Shown: piece by piece, positions 7,913 to 17,153 of the stretch
Layout: every line of letters starts with the position of its first letter
Position numbering within the stretch: position 1 is the first letter of the stretch
Assembly (NCBI GenBank): GCA_002816455.1
Contig: MUCR01000063.1
Span: 1 to 39,281 of the forward strand
Length of the DNA: 39,281 nt
Direction: 5' to 3'
DNA from: SAR202 cluster bacterium Io17-Chloro-G4
Lineage (GTDB): Bacteria > Chloroflexota > Dehalococcoidia > Lucifugimonadales > UBA3495
Program-made: the position numbers and the translations under genes
Notes under the pieces: generated by a model
Told to the model about the DNA's origin: nothing
The model's database searches: none
What the model saw: only the letters and a program-made list of their open reading frames with translations

Positions 7913-9295
7913 CTAGACAATGGGCCAGCGCTGGGGGAAGGAAATGCCGGTCCTTTGGAGCATACCGGCGCCCAGTTCTTGGACTTTTTGGATTAGTTCC
8001 CATTCGTCCACGAAGGTTGGTTTGTGGTCTTCAACCACAACATTGCCGTCCACCAGTACTGTATGGACGCTGCGGCCGTCGGCGTTGTACACCAGATTGT
8101 TCACTGGGTTAAACATGGTCCGCCATTCGGGGCGTTTGGTGTCGAAAAGCACCAAGTCGGCCTTCTTCCCCACCTCGATGGAGCCAATTTGGCTGTCAAG
8201 GCCCAGAGCTGTGGCGCCTTGGATGGTGGCCATCTCCAACGCCGTTTCCGCGGGTATCATGCTGGTTGACTGCCGAGCATCCTTAAAAATTACGGTAATC
8301 AGGTACATGGAGCGCATGGCTTCGATGAGGCTGGAGTTGTTGCCGGCGTCGGTACCCAGGCCCACGCAAATATTCTGTTCCAGCATCTCGGGCAGCATCC
8401 CCTTGGAGGTGATGCCTTGGCCCATTTTCAGCGCCGCTGTGGGGCACATGACCGCCCTAGTTCCGGTGCGGGCCATGGAATCGACTTCGCTTGGGTCCAC
8501 CCCAATCACATGGGCCAACAGCACGTTGGGGCCCAAAACACCGATATCTTCCAGGTACTTTATGGGCCGCTTGCCGTATTTTTGCTGGTGGAAATCGATG
8601 GCGAACCGAGCGTTTGATTGATGTAATGTCATGCTGGTGTTATACCGGTCAGCGATATCCTTGGCTGCCACAAGCAAATCCGTGTTGCAGTATTCCGACG
8701 CAAAAGGCATGGTCCAAGCGCTGATCCGGCCGTCCAACATTCCGTTGTAAGACTTAACCGTGTCCTCCATGATGGAGACGGCCTCATTTAGGGGATACAC
8801 TGGCAGGTTCAGCGGATTATCTTGATCCACGACCTGCTTGCCCAAGACTATTCGGCACCCCGATTCCTCGTAGGCTTTCATGCAGGTATCGAGGAACTTT
8901 GTGCTGCCCGGATCAAGGAAGCATGTGGTCCCGTACTTAAGAAGCTCGGTGATGCCCAAAAGGGAGGTCAGGTACTCCTCCTCTTCGGTCATAGCTGATT
9001 GCAGAGCAAAAACGTTGGTCAGATAATCACCAGGATCCAGGCTGTCCGGGAAAATGCCCCTAGTGGCGTGGGCATAGCTAATGTGCATATGCCCGTTACA
9101 AAATCCCGGCGTAACCACCATCTCGCTGGCGTCAATCACCCGGTCAGCGGCAACGCCCGCCATCTCAGAAGCCTTGCCCACTTGGGTGATGTCCCGGCCC
9201 TCTATCAAAATCGACCCGTCTTGGATGATCCGGCGCCCTTGGTCCACCGTCAAGATGAACTTGGCCCCCTCGATTTTTACCGTGGACCCTGCCAT
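7913..9295 (-). CDS. Metal-dependent amidohydrolase, TrzA/AtzA/MTA-SAH deaminase type
   Basis: A 460-residue amidohydrolase-superfamily enzyme that would deaminate or dechlorinate a nitrogen heterocycle, or remove an amine. With the chosen start, metal ligands are His69 and His71 in GFCNGHMH, His225 in MTLHQSN, His262 in LLAHVIG and Asp316 in GLGTDAGNN, all in the expected order; the C-terminal composite sandwich IGSIEVGKKADLVLFD is present. Two starts compete: ATG 9307 has no ribosome site, while ATG 9295 has GAGG six bases upstream, so I prefer 9295. It lacks the CBS or peptidase features of related families. The downstream LLM oxidoreductase is probably co-transcribed. The true substrate is unknown. 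Confidence 0.88.
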   Translation of the reverse strand: MAGSTVKIEGAKFILTVDQGRRIIQDGSILIEGRDITQVGKASEMAGVAADRVIDASEMVVTPGFCNGHMHISYAHATRGIFPDSLDPGDYLTNVFALQSAMTEEEEYLTSLLGITELLKYGTTCFLDPGSTKFLDTCMKAYEESGCRIVLGKQVVDQDNPLNLPVYPLNEAVSIMEDTVKSYNGMLDGRISAWTMPFASEYCNTDLLVAAKDIADRYNTSMTLHQSNARFAIDFHQQKYGKRPIKYLEDIGVLGPNVLLAHVIGVDPSEVDSMARTGTRAVMCPTAALKMGQGITSKGMLPEMLEQNICVGLGTDAGNNSSLIEAMRSMYLITVIFKDARQSTSMIPAETALEMATIQGATALGLDSQIGSIEVGKKADLVLFDTKRPEWRTMFNPVNNLVYNADGRSVHTVLVDGNVVVEDHKPTFVDEWELIQKVQELGAGMLQRTGISFPQRWPIV

Positions 9296-9421
9296 ATCCA
9301 ACCTCATCTAATCGCGCCGCCACTCGGGCTAGGGCAAAGGCCCGGCTAACGCATAATCTCCAAGTGCCCCAAGAGTATAATCGGACCGGAGTAATCTAGC
9401 ACCCCCTGAGCCCAGCACAAG

Positions 9422-9450
9422 TTGACCCTATTGTTGTCTGCGCCTATGAT
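9422..9450 (+). promoter_or_regulatory. Sigma70-type promoter for the amidase gene
   Basis: TTGACC (9422-9427), 17-base spacer, TATGAT (9445-9450). The predicted start near 9457 gives a leader of about 54 bases. The rest of the 9296-9510 gap shows nothing else clear. Confidence 0.55.
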
Positions 9451-9510
9451 GCGCTTTTACCCCGGCCGATTAATATCTTCGAGGCCAATTCCTACCCAGA
9501 AGGTGACGCC

Positions 9511-10911
9511 ATGGACAAAGCCGACATTCCCTTTTTGTCAGCATCTCTACTCGCCGGGTTGATCAAAAATCGAGAAGTCTCCTCGGTGGAGGCGGTAGAA
9601 GCCTACTTGGACCGGATTGACAGCCTAAACGGCCAGCTATTCGCCTACCTCACTGTGTGCCGTGAGGAAGCATTACAGGCGGCAAGGGATGCCGACCAAG
9701 CGTTGAGTCAGGGTAAAGAATTAGGTCCCATGCACGGCGTCCCAGTGGCGGTTAAAGACCAGATTTATTCGGCGGGAATCCGCACTACCGGCGGCACGCC
9801 AATCTTCAATGAATTCGTCCCCGACTACGACGCCACAGTGGTGGCAAACCTTAAATCCGCAGGGGCCGTTCTTTTGGGCAAGCTCAACATGACTGAGTTC
9901 GCCACCACCGGCCTTTCCCACGCATTTGACACCGCCCGCAATCCTTGGGATACGGAGCGGTTTACTGGTGGCTCCAGCAGCGGCTCTGGAGCAGCCACCG
10001 CCGCATTCATGTGCGCGGCCTCCCTGGGTGAGGACACCGGAGGCTCAGTGCGATTTCCCGCCACGTGGTGCGGCCTGGTGGGACTCCGCCCCACTTGGGG
10101 CCGGGTCAGCCGCTACGGGGTCATGCCCGGCGTCTGGTCCATGGACCAAATTGGTCCCATCACCCGCACGGTGGAGGACTGCGCCCTGACACTTCAAGCG
10201 ATTGCGGGCAAGGACCCCAAAGACGACTACACTTCCAGCGCCCCGGTTCCTGACTACCGCCAGGCCTTGGACGGGAACATCAGCGGCCTCAGAGTGGGTG
10301 TTGTTAAAGAGATGCTCCACACCAACGCCGTGGACCCGGAAATACGGGACGCCATAACTGCGGCGGCCAACGGTCTAGGCGAGTTGGGGGCAACGGTGGA
10401 TGAGGTTTCCATTCCCATGACCAGTCATGCGGGGACCATTTCCGGCTCCATCCGGGTTGAGGCTCCCACCAATTACCGCAACCTACTGCTGAATCACTTG
10501 AAGGAAATTCGCCACGACAACCGGATCGGGTTCTTGACCAGCAACATTCTGCCAGCGACTGCGTATTACAAGGCTCTGAAGCTGCGGGCGCTCTTAAGGC
10601 AGGAAGTACTGAAGGCCCTGGAGAACTTCGACGTTCTGGTGACACCCACAGCGGGGGTAGCTGCGCTGAAGGTTGAGCCAGACCCAGACATTGACTCCAA
10701 AAACAATACCAACCGGATGCCATGGCTGCTGACCACGGCATTTAGCCTGGCTAGCGTCCCGGCGGCCAGCATCTGCTGCGGATTTACAGGCGAGAACTTA
10801 CCAATCGGACTCCAAATAGCCGGCAGGCCTTTCGAAGAGGGCAAAATATTGAACGTGGCTTACGCCTACGAGCAAGCTAACGATTGGAAAGACCGAAGGC
10901 CTCCGAATTAG
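9511..10911 (+). CDS. Amidase-signature family enzyme (GatA-like amidase)
   Basis: A 466-residue amidase-signature hydrolase that splits amides to acid plus ammonia or amine. The Ser-cisSer-Lys triad is visible: Lys82 in PVAVKDQI, Ser155 in FTGGSSSGSGAA and Ser179 in EDTGGSVRFPA, with the 24-residue Ser-Ser spacing of the family. AAGGTG precedes ATG 9511. It resembles the A subunit of tRNA-dependent amidotransferase, but no gatB or gatC lies nearby and the neighbours are catabolic oxidoreductases, so a stand-alone amidase is more likely. Full length for the family, no signal peptide. Confidence 0.88.
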   Translation: MDKADIPFLSASLLAGLIKNREVSSVEAVEAYLDRIDSLNGQLFAYLTVCREEALQAARDADQALSQGKELGPMHGVPVAVKDQIYSAGIRTTGGTPIFNEFVPDYDATVVANLKSAGAVLLGKLNMTEFATTGLSHAFDTARNPWDTERFTGGSSSGSGAATAAFMCAASLGEDTGGSVRFPATWCGLVGLRPTWGRVSRYGVMPGVWSMDQIGPITRTVEDCALTLQAIAGKDPKDDYTSSAPVPDYRQALDGNISGLRVGVVKEMLHTNAVDPEIRDAITAAANGLGELGATVDEVSIPMTSHAGTISGSIRVEAPTNYRNLLLNHLKEIRHDNRIGFLTSNILPATAYYKALKLRALLRQEVLKALENFDVLVTPTAGVAALKVEPDPDIDSKNNTNRMPWLLTTAFSLASVPAASICCGFTGENLPIGLQIAGRPFEEGKILNVAYAYEQANDWKDRRPPN

Positions 10912-10915
10912 GGCT

Positions 10916-10990
10916 ACTGCCGGGGAGGCGGATTCCTCACGCTCAGAGTTACTTGAACCGGTTTGGCGGGTGATGTATGCTCCCGGCAGT
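10916..10990. repeat. Interrupted inverted repeat after the amidase gene
   Basis: ACTGCCGGGGAG (10916-10927) and CTCCCGGCAGT (10980-10990) are complementary apart from one extra G, separated by 52 bases. It may be a 3'-end hairpin of the amidase transcript. The right arm overlaps the predicted promoter of the next gene. Confidence 0.5.
10953..10981 (+). promoter_or_regulatory. Sigma70-type promoter for the LLM gene at 11081
   Basis: TTGAAC (10953-10958), 17-base spacer, TATGCT (10976-10981); start expected near 10988. Confidence 0.45.
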
Positions 10991-11080
10991 CCTCGCGTCA
11001 TCATGTGAAACCAGGCGCCCGCAAAACTTGTCTCTTCACGGGCGTCCATAGCGCAAAATCCCTTAGAAAGGAGCCTCAAG

Positions 11081-12166
11081 ATGAAATTCGGTCTTTTCAC
11101 CATCGTGCCTTGGCATGAAGATTGGACCCAAGAAAGGTCCATAAATGAAGCGCTGGAGCAAATCGAGTTGGCCGACCAGTTGGGCTTGGACGAGGTGTGG
11201 ATAGGGGAGCACCGCTTCTCCCGTCACGGTCTGGTTTCCGGTGTCTGGTCATTCTTGGGCCAGGTGGCAGCCCGGACCAAGCACGTACGCATCGGCACCG
11301 CCGTGGTAGTGCTGCCTCTGCACAATCCCATCCTGGTAGCGGAAGAGGCTGCTATGGTGGACGTTTTGAGCGGTGGCCGGCTGAATTTCGGCATCGGTTC
11401 CGGCTATCAACGCCAAGAGTTCGACGGGGTTGGCGTGGACATCAACGAGAGCCGGGAACGTTTCCACGAAGCCGTGGACGTAATAATTAAGGCCTGGACA
11501 GAAGAGAAGTTGAGCTACCACGGCAAATTCACCGACGTGGAGAACCTCTGGGTGTTGCCGAAACCGTTGCAGCAGCCTTATCCTCCCCTATTCCAGGCTG
11601 TGAGCACAACCCCTGAGAGCATCGAGTTTGCCGCCCGTAACAAGATCCAAGTCATTGCCGGCGGTCCCACGGACATCCTGGGACAAGCGCCTCAGGTCAT
11701 CAGCCGCTGGCGGGCCAAGATGGACGAGTTCGGCCACCCTCACGCACACTTAGACCCTCCCATGGCCAAGGCCATCTACGTTGCGCCAACCATGGAAGAG
11801 GCCGAGACAGACCCGGTGGGACGGGAGGACTTCTCATCCCGAATTTTGAGTTCTGTGGGCAGCAACGGCGCAGCGATTGGCCTGCCGTTGGATAAAGACG
11901 GTAATATTCCGCCAGGGTATGAGAACTGGGCCGACCGCCAAAAAGACCGCGACCGGCGGGACGATCCCGGCCACGCCGGGCTGCCACCCCTGCGGGGGAC
12001 GCCAGAAGTGGTGGTGGAGCGCCTTAAGGAAACCCAAGCCGCCGGGATTAACCACGTCTTTGGCGCATTCGGGTTCCCTGGACTGCCCCATGAGAAGGTA
12101 ATGCGGTCCATAGAGCTGTTCGCCACCCAAGTCATGCCCCACTTCCAGGAAGCAAAAGTGAGCTAA
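11081..12166 (+). CDS. LLM-class flavin/F420-dependent oxidoreductase
   Basis: A 361-residue luciferase-like TIM-barrel oxidoreductase. Typical features are MKFGLFTIVPWHED, DEVWIGEHRFSRHG, the strand RIGTAVVVLPLHNPILVAEEAAMVDVLSGGR, and GRLNFGIGSGYQRQEFDGVGVD. The substrate-side loop between about 240 and 300 contains a charged, Pro-rich insertion (NWADRQKDRDRRDDPGHAG), which makes the protein longer than its neighbour at 12304. The ATG has AAAGGAG 7 bases upstream. Paralogous to the next gene; both share the ExH(R/H)FSxxG motif of the alkane/alkanal monooxygenase-like branch. The flavin partner (FMNH2 or F420) and substrate are not determinable. Confidence 0.9.
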   Translation: MKFGLFTIVPWHEDWTQERSINEALEQIELADQLGLDEVWIGEHRFSRHGLVSGVWSFLGQVAARTKHVRIGTAVVVLPLHNPILVAEEAAMVDVLSGGRLNFGIGSGYQRQEFDGVGVDINESRERFHEAVDVIIKAWTEEKLSYHGKFTDVENLWVLPKPLQQPYPPLFQAVSTTPESIEFAARNKIQVIAGGPTDILGQAPQVISRWRAKMDEFGHPHAHLDPPMAKAIYVAPTMEEAETDPVGREDFSSRILSSVGSNGAAIGLPLDKDGNIPPGYENWADRQKDRDRRDDPGHAGLPPLRGTPEVVVERLKETQAAGINHVFGAFGFPGLPHEKVMRSIELFATQVMPHFQEAKVS

Positions 12167-12303
12167 GCGGTTGAGCGCCGGTCTATGCTGCAACTTCGTT
12201 AGGCCACTAGCCCTAGATCGCGACTTGGAACAAGCCGCAGGGGAGAGGAAATTCCTCACCCTCTTGCTTATCTACGCCCAACGCATGTTCTTAGGAGTTA
12301 TAG

Positions 12304-13332
12304 ATGAACTTCGGGATGTTCACTGACTTTCACGTCCGCAAGGGCATGAGCCAACCCGAGGCTTTCGATGAGTCCTTTGCCCAGGTTACGGAGGCCGAAA
12401 ATATGGGCATCGACTCAGTTTGGCTGGCAGAGCACCATTTCAGCCCGGATCGGTCGGTATTGGCCTCGCCTATGGTGCTCTGCAGCGCGATTGCCGCCCG
12501 CACCAGCAGAATCCGTATTGGCATGGCTGTTCAAGTGCTGCCTTTAACCAATCCCTTGCGGGTTGCCGAAGAAGCCGCCACGGTGGACCAGATTAGCAAA
12601 GGAAGGTTCGAGTTTGGCATTGGTCGCAGCGGCCTAACCAAGTACTATCAAGGATACAACGTTCCTTATTCTGAGAGCCGCCAGCGATTTTTCGAGGCTC
12701 TAGAAGTCATCATGACGGCTTGGAACAATCCTCAGTTTTCTTATCACGGTGAGTTCTACGCCTACAATGAAGTGACGGTGGTGCCAAAACCTTATCAAGA
12801 ACCTTACCCCCCGACCCGTGTCGCCGTAGCAAGTGAAGACACCTTCTCTTTGGTCGGCAATATGGGACATCCGATTTTCATAAGCGCCAACACGCCCATC
12901 CCACAACTCCGAGAAAGGTTGTTGCTATACCGCCAGGCCAGACAGAAATCTGGCCATGAGGGCCCTGGAGAAGTGTCCATGCGCGTTCCCATATATGTTT
13001 CGGAAGACGCTAAGAAAGCCGAGTCGGAGCCCGAATCCAGCGCCATGCACGCCATTCGTTACGGCGCAGAGGAGCTAAGCAAAACGGCCGCCTCTTCTGA
13101 AGGGGCCGAGCGTTTGCGCAAGATGGCCAGCGTACCCTATGAGGAAATACTGCAAAATCGGGTGATTTTCGGAACTCCCGCAGCCGTGACGGATCGGCTG
13201 CAAGAATTCCAGGAAACGCTGGGCATAACTGGTGTGGTATTGGAAGTGAACTATGGCGGCCAAATACCCAATGGACAAGTAGTAAACTCCGTCAAACTGC
13301 TGGCTGACAAGGTCATGCCGAATTTTAAGTAG
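12304..13332 (+). CDS. LLM-class flavin/F420-dependent oxidoreductase
   Basis: A 342-residue luciferase-like monooxygenase. It opens MNFGMFTDFHVRKGMSQPEA, has SVWLAEHHFSPDRSVL, then RIGMAVQVLPLTNPLRVAEEAATVDQISKGRFEFGIGRSG, and ends with the last barrel strand ITGVVLEVNYGGQIP. AGGAG lies six bases ahead of ATG 12304. It is a tandem paralogue of the upstream gene (137-base gap), consistent with the family expansion known in SAR202-type Chloroflexota. The pair could act sequentially or on related substrates; this is inference. Confidence 0.9.
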   Translation: MNFGMFTDFHVRKGMSQPEAFDESFAQVTEAENMGIDSVWLAEHHFSPDRSVLASPMVLCSAIAARTSRIRIGMAVQVLPLTNPLRVAEEAATVDQISKGRFEFGIGRSGLTKYYQGYNVPYSESRQRFFEALEVIMTAWNNPQFSYHGEFYAYNEVTVVPKPYQEPYPPTRVAVASEDTFSLVGNMGHPIFISANTPIPQLRERLLLYRQARQKSGHEGPGEVSMRVPIYVSEDAKKAESEPESSAMHAIRYGAEELSKTAASSEGAERLRKMASVPYEEILQNRVIFGTPAAVTDRLQEFQETLGITGVVLEVNYGGQIPNGQVVNSVKLLADKVMPNFK

Positions 13333-13550
13333 CCCCTCCCCTCAAGCCGCACTGAAAATGAAGCCGCACTGAAAACCTGAAATCGAATCTCGAGGCACAA
13401 CAATCACCGATGACCAACAATTAATCAAGGCTCGCTACTGCTTGCGCCAAACGATGCAGGTGTAGAACATTTACTGCTTTATCAGCGCATTCCCAATCCG
13501 TGGGAAAAGAACTAGGCTAAGGTGAAACGGTTGCTGGAGGCACAATATCT

Positions 13551-13939
13551 ATGGAATTTGAAATATCCATATTATTTCCGCTACTCCGGTTCAAATCTAC
13601 AACGCTTGGCTGGACTCCGTCGGCCACACTGATATAACGGGCGGCGCGGCCACAGCCAGCACGGAGTTAGGCGGGGCGTTCGACGCCTGGGATGGCTACA
13701 TTCACGGCAGTAACTTGGCTTTGGACCCGGGAAAACGCATAGTCCAGTCTTGGCGCACGACCCAGTTCGAAGCTTCTGAAGAAGACTCGCAGATCGAAGT
13801 AGTCTTGGAAGAGGTTGACGGCGGCACCAAGCTGACTTTGCGGCACACCAATCTTCCGCCCCACGGCACCCGGTACGAGCAGGGCTGGAAAGACCACTAC
13901 TTCAACCCGATGAAAGAGTATTTCAGCAGTCACTCCTGA
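13551..13939 (+). pseudogene. SRPBCC / AHSA1-domain protein, interrupted by a one-base frameshift
   Basis: The SRPBCC (AHSA1-type) ligand-binding fold is readable over about 129 residues but in two frames. ATG 13551 gives MEFEIS, a normal family N-terminus; the frame must then shift near 13567-13570 to read IISATPVQIYNAWLDSVGHT, followed by GGAFDAWDGYI, LDPGKRIVQSWR, DGGTKLTLRHTNLPP and a normal end at TGA 13937-13939. A missing base in TCCAT (for example TCCCAT) would explain it. The downstream frame has a TGA at 13559, so it cannot start further upstream. It is either a recent pseudogene or a sequence error. GGAGG lies about 10 bases before the ATG. The rest of the gap 13333-13550 shows nothing recognisable. 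Confidence 0.75.
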
Positions 13940-13995
13940 TCCGGCGACCTGGGAGTACCCAAAAATTACTGGTGTTCGGTCAGCATCGCGCGCCT

Positions 13996-15411
13996 CTACA
14001 CCAACCCTCCCAAGGGAGTCGTCGGTCCCACGCATTCCAAGAACTTGCCGTAACCCGGCTGCTGTTCCAGCTTGCCTTGGTTTAGCAGCACCTTCCCCCG
14101 CAGCAAGGTCATCCATGGCCGACCGCTGACCTGCCAGCCCTCGAATAGACTGTAGCCAGCGTTGCTCTGGTGGTCCTTAGCGGTGATAATCCGGTCGCCG
14201 GCCGGATCGATGATTAACAGGTCTGCGTCAGAGCCCACCTGTATAGTGCCCTTTTGGGGATAAAGGCCGAAAATTCGAGCCGGGTTTTCCGACATCACCC
14301 TCGCCAGCCACCAGATGGGCAATCCCCGCTTGACTACGCCCTCGCTATACATCAAAGACACGATGGTTTCCAGCCCCGGAGATCCAAAGGGCACAGACGC
14401 TCCATCAGGAGTGACGAAAATGTTTTCCCATCCAACCTGCTTTAGCTCGTAGGGATGGGGCGCATGGTCACTGGAAACTATCGACGTGTGACCTTGGGCC
14501 AAGCCCCGCCACAGAGCGTCCCGGTCCGGCCCGTCTTCGGCACGGAGAGGAGGGCCGATTTTCGCCAACGGACCGTATTTGGCCATCTCCGCATCCGAAA
14601 GCAACAGATACTGGGGGCAGGTTTCGGTATACACCGCTTGGCCCAAGGACTGGGCCTGCTTGATCCGTTCTAAGCCAAGTTGTGTGCTTAGATGTACCAC
14701 GTAAGTCGGGCACTTGGTGGCTGCGCCCATCTTAATGGCGCGGTTGATGGCTTCCTCTTCGGCCCAGTCGGGGCAGGCGGAAGGGAAGTCCGTGGGATGG
14801 GTGTGGCCCTCGCCGATCAGCTTGTTTTCTAGGTAGTCGATAATGTTCCCGCTCTCGCAGTGGAGTTGAAGCACTCCTCCGCCGGTGGCCACCGATTCCA
14901 TGGCCTGGCAAATGAAATCGTCCTCGCACATCCGGCCCGGCCGCTTTTTATAGGTCATGAACATCTTGTAAGATTTCACGCCCATCTCCATAGCTTGGCG
15001 TAATCCGTCTAATATGTAAGGTCTATTCTGCAGAATAAAATGAAATCCGAAGTCCACCACCGCCGACGCCTCTATCTCTTCACGAATGCGGTTCACCGCC
15101 GCAGGTAGCGTTTCTTCTTTTTCCATGTCGTAGGTGCCAAAGGGAATCAGCGTCGTGAGTCCAGCGTATGCCGCCGCTCTAGCGCCAAGGGCGTAGTCGT
15201 CATGGCCGTCCAAGTGAACGTGGGAGTCGATTAGGCCTGGCAGCACCAACTTGCCCTCGGCGTCGATGTAATTGTCGGCAGGTGGCAGCAGGTTCTCCGG
15301 CCCTAAAGCAACTATTTTCTCCCCGGCAATTGCAATTGCTGCATCGTAAACCTGGGTCGAAGAAACCACTTGGCCGCCGCGGACTATGGTGTCGACTCTT
15401 GCCTCGGGCAT
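13996..15411 (-). CDS. Dihydropyrimidinase / hydantoinase-family amidohydrolase
   Basis: A 471-residue cyclic amidohydrolase that opens a hydantoin, dihydropyrimidine or similar ring. The binuclear metal site is complete: His64 and His66 in GLIDSHVHLD, Lys149 in GVKSYKMFMTY (the lysine normally carbamylated), His184 in LQLHCES, His240 in YVVHLST and Asp315 in SSDHAPH. The C-terminal GTIQVGSDADLLIIDP is typical. Start ATG 15411 has GGGAGG 7 bases upstream. Single gene, running against its neighbours. Dihydropyrimidinase, D-hydantoinase and allantoinase-like roles are all possible; the K149 motif favours the dihydropyrimidinase/hydantoinase group. Confidence 0.9.
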   Translation of the reverse strand: MPEARVDTIVRGGQVVSSTQVYDAAIAIAGEKIVALGPENLLPPADNYIDAEGKLVLPGLIDSHVHLDGHDDYALGARAAAYAGLTTLIPFGTYDMEKEETLPAAVNRIREEIEASAVVDFGFHFILQNRPYILDGLRQAMEMGVKSYKMFMTYKKRPGRMCEDDFICQAMESVATGGGVLQLHCESGNIIDYLENKLIGEGHTHPTDFPSACPDWAEEEAINRAIKMGAATKCPTYVVHLSTQLGLERIKQAQSLGQAVYTETCPQYLLLSDAEMAKYGPLAKIGPPLRAEDGPDRDALWRGLAQGHTSIVSSDHAPHPYELKQVGWENIFVTPDGASVPFGSPGLETIVSLMYSEGVVKRGLPIWWLARVMSENPARIFGLYPQKGTIQVGSDADLLIIDPAGDRIITAKDHQSNAGYSLFEGWQVSGRPWMTLLRGKVLLNQGKLEQQPGYGKFLECVGPTTPLGGLV

Positions 15412-15642
15412 GTGGGACCTCCCTTTTGGAGCAATATTCTGGGTGCTGGGTTACAGCCTATGTCTTTTTAGCCCCAAATTCCTATTGGTGCCTGTCATTC
15501 TGAGGCGACCTCCCTAATCCCGGCTCCAATTCGTTTCGCTAAGATCTAATAACCCGGATAGGCAGAACCAGAGCATAGCAAGAAAGCAGCTTGGTAGGCA
15601 ATTCTGCTCCTGTGCCTCCAGTAACAGGGCTTGTGAATTGCG
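15412..15642. other. Gene-free gap between divergent genes
   Basis: Of the 312-base gap 15412-15723 between the hydantoinase-type gene and the TPR gene, this part shows only the minus-strand ribosome site. No ORF, RNA gene or clear repeat is seen. The right end holds the promoter listed separately. Confidence 0.6.
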
Positions 15643-15671
15643 TTGACACGGAGAATACCGCGGATTACACT
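15643..15671 (+). promoter_or_regulatory. Sigma70-type promoter for the TPR-SDR pair
   Basis: TTGACA (15643-15648), 17-base spacer, TACACT (15666-15671). The leader would be about 46 bases and carries AGGAG at 15710-15714. Confidence 0.65.
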
Positions 15672-15723
15672 CCAAATTAGAGGCCTCGATTTGGGGTGGT
15701 ATTAGCCACAGGAGACAGCAAAT

Positions 15724-17151
15724 ATGAACGACCGATACGGGCTTCCCATGGGCACAAGTTCGCCACAGGCGGCGGACCGCTATTCAGAAGGGCTGGACAT
15801 GGTTCTCTCGCAGCAATACGGCGCCGAAGAAAAATTCCAAGAAGCTGTGAGCGCCGACGAAGGTTTCGCCTTGGCTCACGCAGCATTGGCCTACGTGCAG
15901 ATGATAAGGGTCGCACCCCAAGAGGCCAGAGAAAGTGCGGCGCGGGCCACGGCTCTAACCTCCGGGGCGTCCCAACGAATAAATCAACACATTGAAACAA
16001 TCAGCTTGTTTGCTCACGGCAGGAACCAAGAGTCATACGCTCTGCTTCGTCAGCAGGTAGATGAGTTTCCAGGGGATGCTCTGATGCTTCGGGTTGCTCA
16101 GCGGCTGATGGTCCAGGGGTGCACCGGTGCAGGTGTGGCCAATTACCCCCCTATTTTCTATGAATTTATGAAGAGCGTGGAGCCCCTCTATGGTGAGGAC
16201 TGGGCGTTCATGGGCCAGTACGCCTGGGCCAATCACGAAATCGGGCTCATGGACGAAGGCATACGCTTGGCCCAGCGCTCCCTTGATATGCGTCCGGACA
16301 ACGCTGTAGCTGCTCATTCGGTGGCCCACGTACAATTCGAGACTGGCGACAATTCCCAAGGCGCCGATTTCCTAGGCAACTGGCTGGAAGGCTTCGACCG
16401 CAGAGCGGCCTACCGAGTCCACTTGTCCTGGCATCAGGCCTTGTTCCAGTTGGCGTTGGGACGCTACAGCAATACCCTGACGCTCTATGAAAACGACATT
16501 CGACCAGCAGTGGCCGCCAAAAGCTACCAGTCGCTGGCCGACAGCGCGTCCTTGTTCTGGCGCATGTATATCTACGGCGATGCCCTGCCTGCCGTAGATT
16601 GGGATGAGTTATTAGTGCTGGCCGCCCCGGCGGCCGAACGCCCCGGTCCGTCGTTTCGGGACGCTCACGCAGCTCTGGCATTCACCGCTGCGGGTGATGA
16701 GGCTTCGATGGACCGGTTACTTGACGGCCTCAAAGACTTGGCTGATAAGGGGAGTCATGTAGCCACCGAATGCATGTTGCCCTTAGTTCAAGGAATTGCA
16801 GCTTTCGGCCGGGGAGAATATGGCGAAGCTGCACAGTTGATCGAGCCTGTTTTTCCTCAGCTTACCCGCGTCGGCGGCAGCCATGCTCAGAGAGAAGTGT
16901 TCGAGGATACACTCCTGGAAGCCTATTTGCGGGCGGAGCACTTCGACAAAGCTGAAACCATGCTGAGGGAACGCCTTAATCGGCGAGAGACTCCCCGTGA
17001 CAACCTTTGGCTGGCGCGGGTACAAGCAGACACCGGAAAACCAGACGTTGCCAAGAACAGCCTGGGATTGGTTGCCCAAGGATGGCAATCCGCAGATGCA
17101 GACTCTACCGAGTTTGGTGCCTTCAACCGGTTATCGGAAAGAGTGGGTTAA
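15724..17151 (+). CDS. Tetratricopeptide-repeat protein, TTC38-like
   Basis: A 475-residue, mostly alpha-helical protein with TPR-like helical pairs. Examples are AADRYSEGLDMVLSQQYGAEEKFQEAV (about 15-41), FALAHAALAYVQMIRVAPQEARESAARA, the central DWAFMGQYAWANHEIGLMDEGIRLAQRSLDMRPDNAVAAHSVAHVQFETGD, and C-terminal EYGEAAQLIEPVF and AYLRAEHFDKAETMLRERL. The central segment with AAHSVAHVQFETGD resembles the TTC38 family. No signal peptide, membrane segment or catalytic motif. It is followed after two bases by the SDR gene, so the two are almost certainly co-transcribed. The role is unknown; a scaffold function is only an inference. Confidence 0.8.
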   Translation: MNDRYGLPMGTSSPQAADRYSEGLDMVLSQQYGAEEKFQEAVSADEGFALAHAALAYVQMIRVAPQEARESAARATALTSGASQRINQHIETISLFAHGRNQESYALLRQQVDEFPGDALMLRVAQRLMVQGCTGAGVANYPPIFYEFMKSVEPLYGEDWAFMGQYAWANHEIGLMDEGIRLAQRSLDMRPDNAVAAHSVAHVQFETGDNSQGADFLGNWLEGFDRRAAYRVHLSWHQALFQLALGRYSNTLTLYENDIRPAVAAKSYQSLADSASLFWRMYIYGDALPAVDWDELLVLAAPAAERPGPSFRDAHAALAFTAAGDEASMDRLLDGLKDLADKGSHVATECMLPLVQGIAAFGRGEYGEAAQLIEPVFPQLTRVGGSHAQREVFEDTLLEAYLRAEHFDKAETMLRERLNRRETPRDNLWLARVQADTGKPDVAKNSLGLVAQGWQSADADSTEFGAFNRLSERVG

Positions 17152-17153
17152 AC

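Noticed and set aside
9511-10911. gatA of the tRNA-dependent amidotransferase
   Set aside because: The sequence is GatA-like, but gatB/gatC are absent and the context is catabolic, so the stand-alone amidase label is safer.
17007-17153. N-terminal extension of the SDR gene
   Set aside because: The extra 49 residues overlap the TPR gene, are rich in Arg/Cys and lack similarity to SDR proteins; ATG 17154 gives the normal start.
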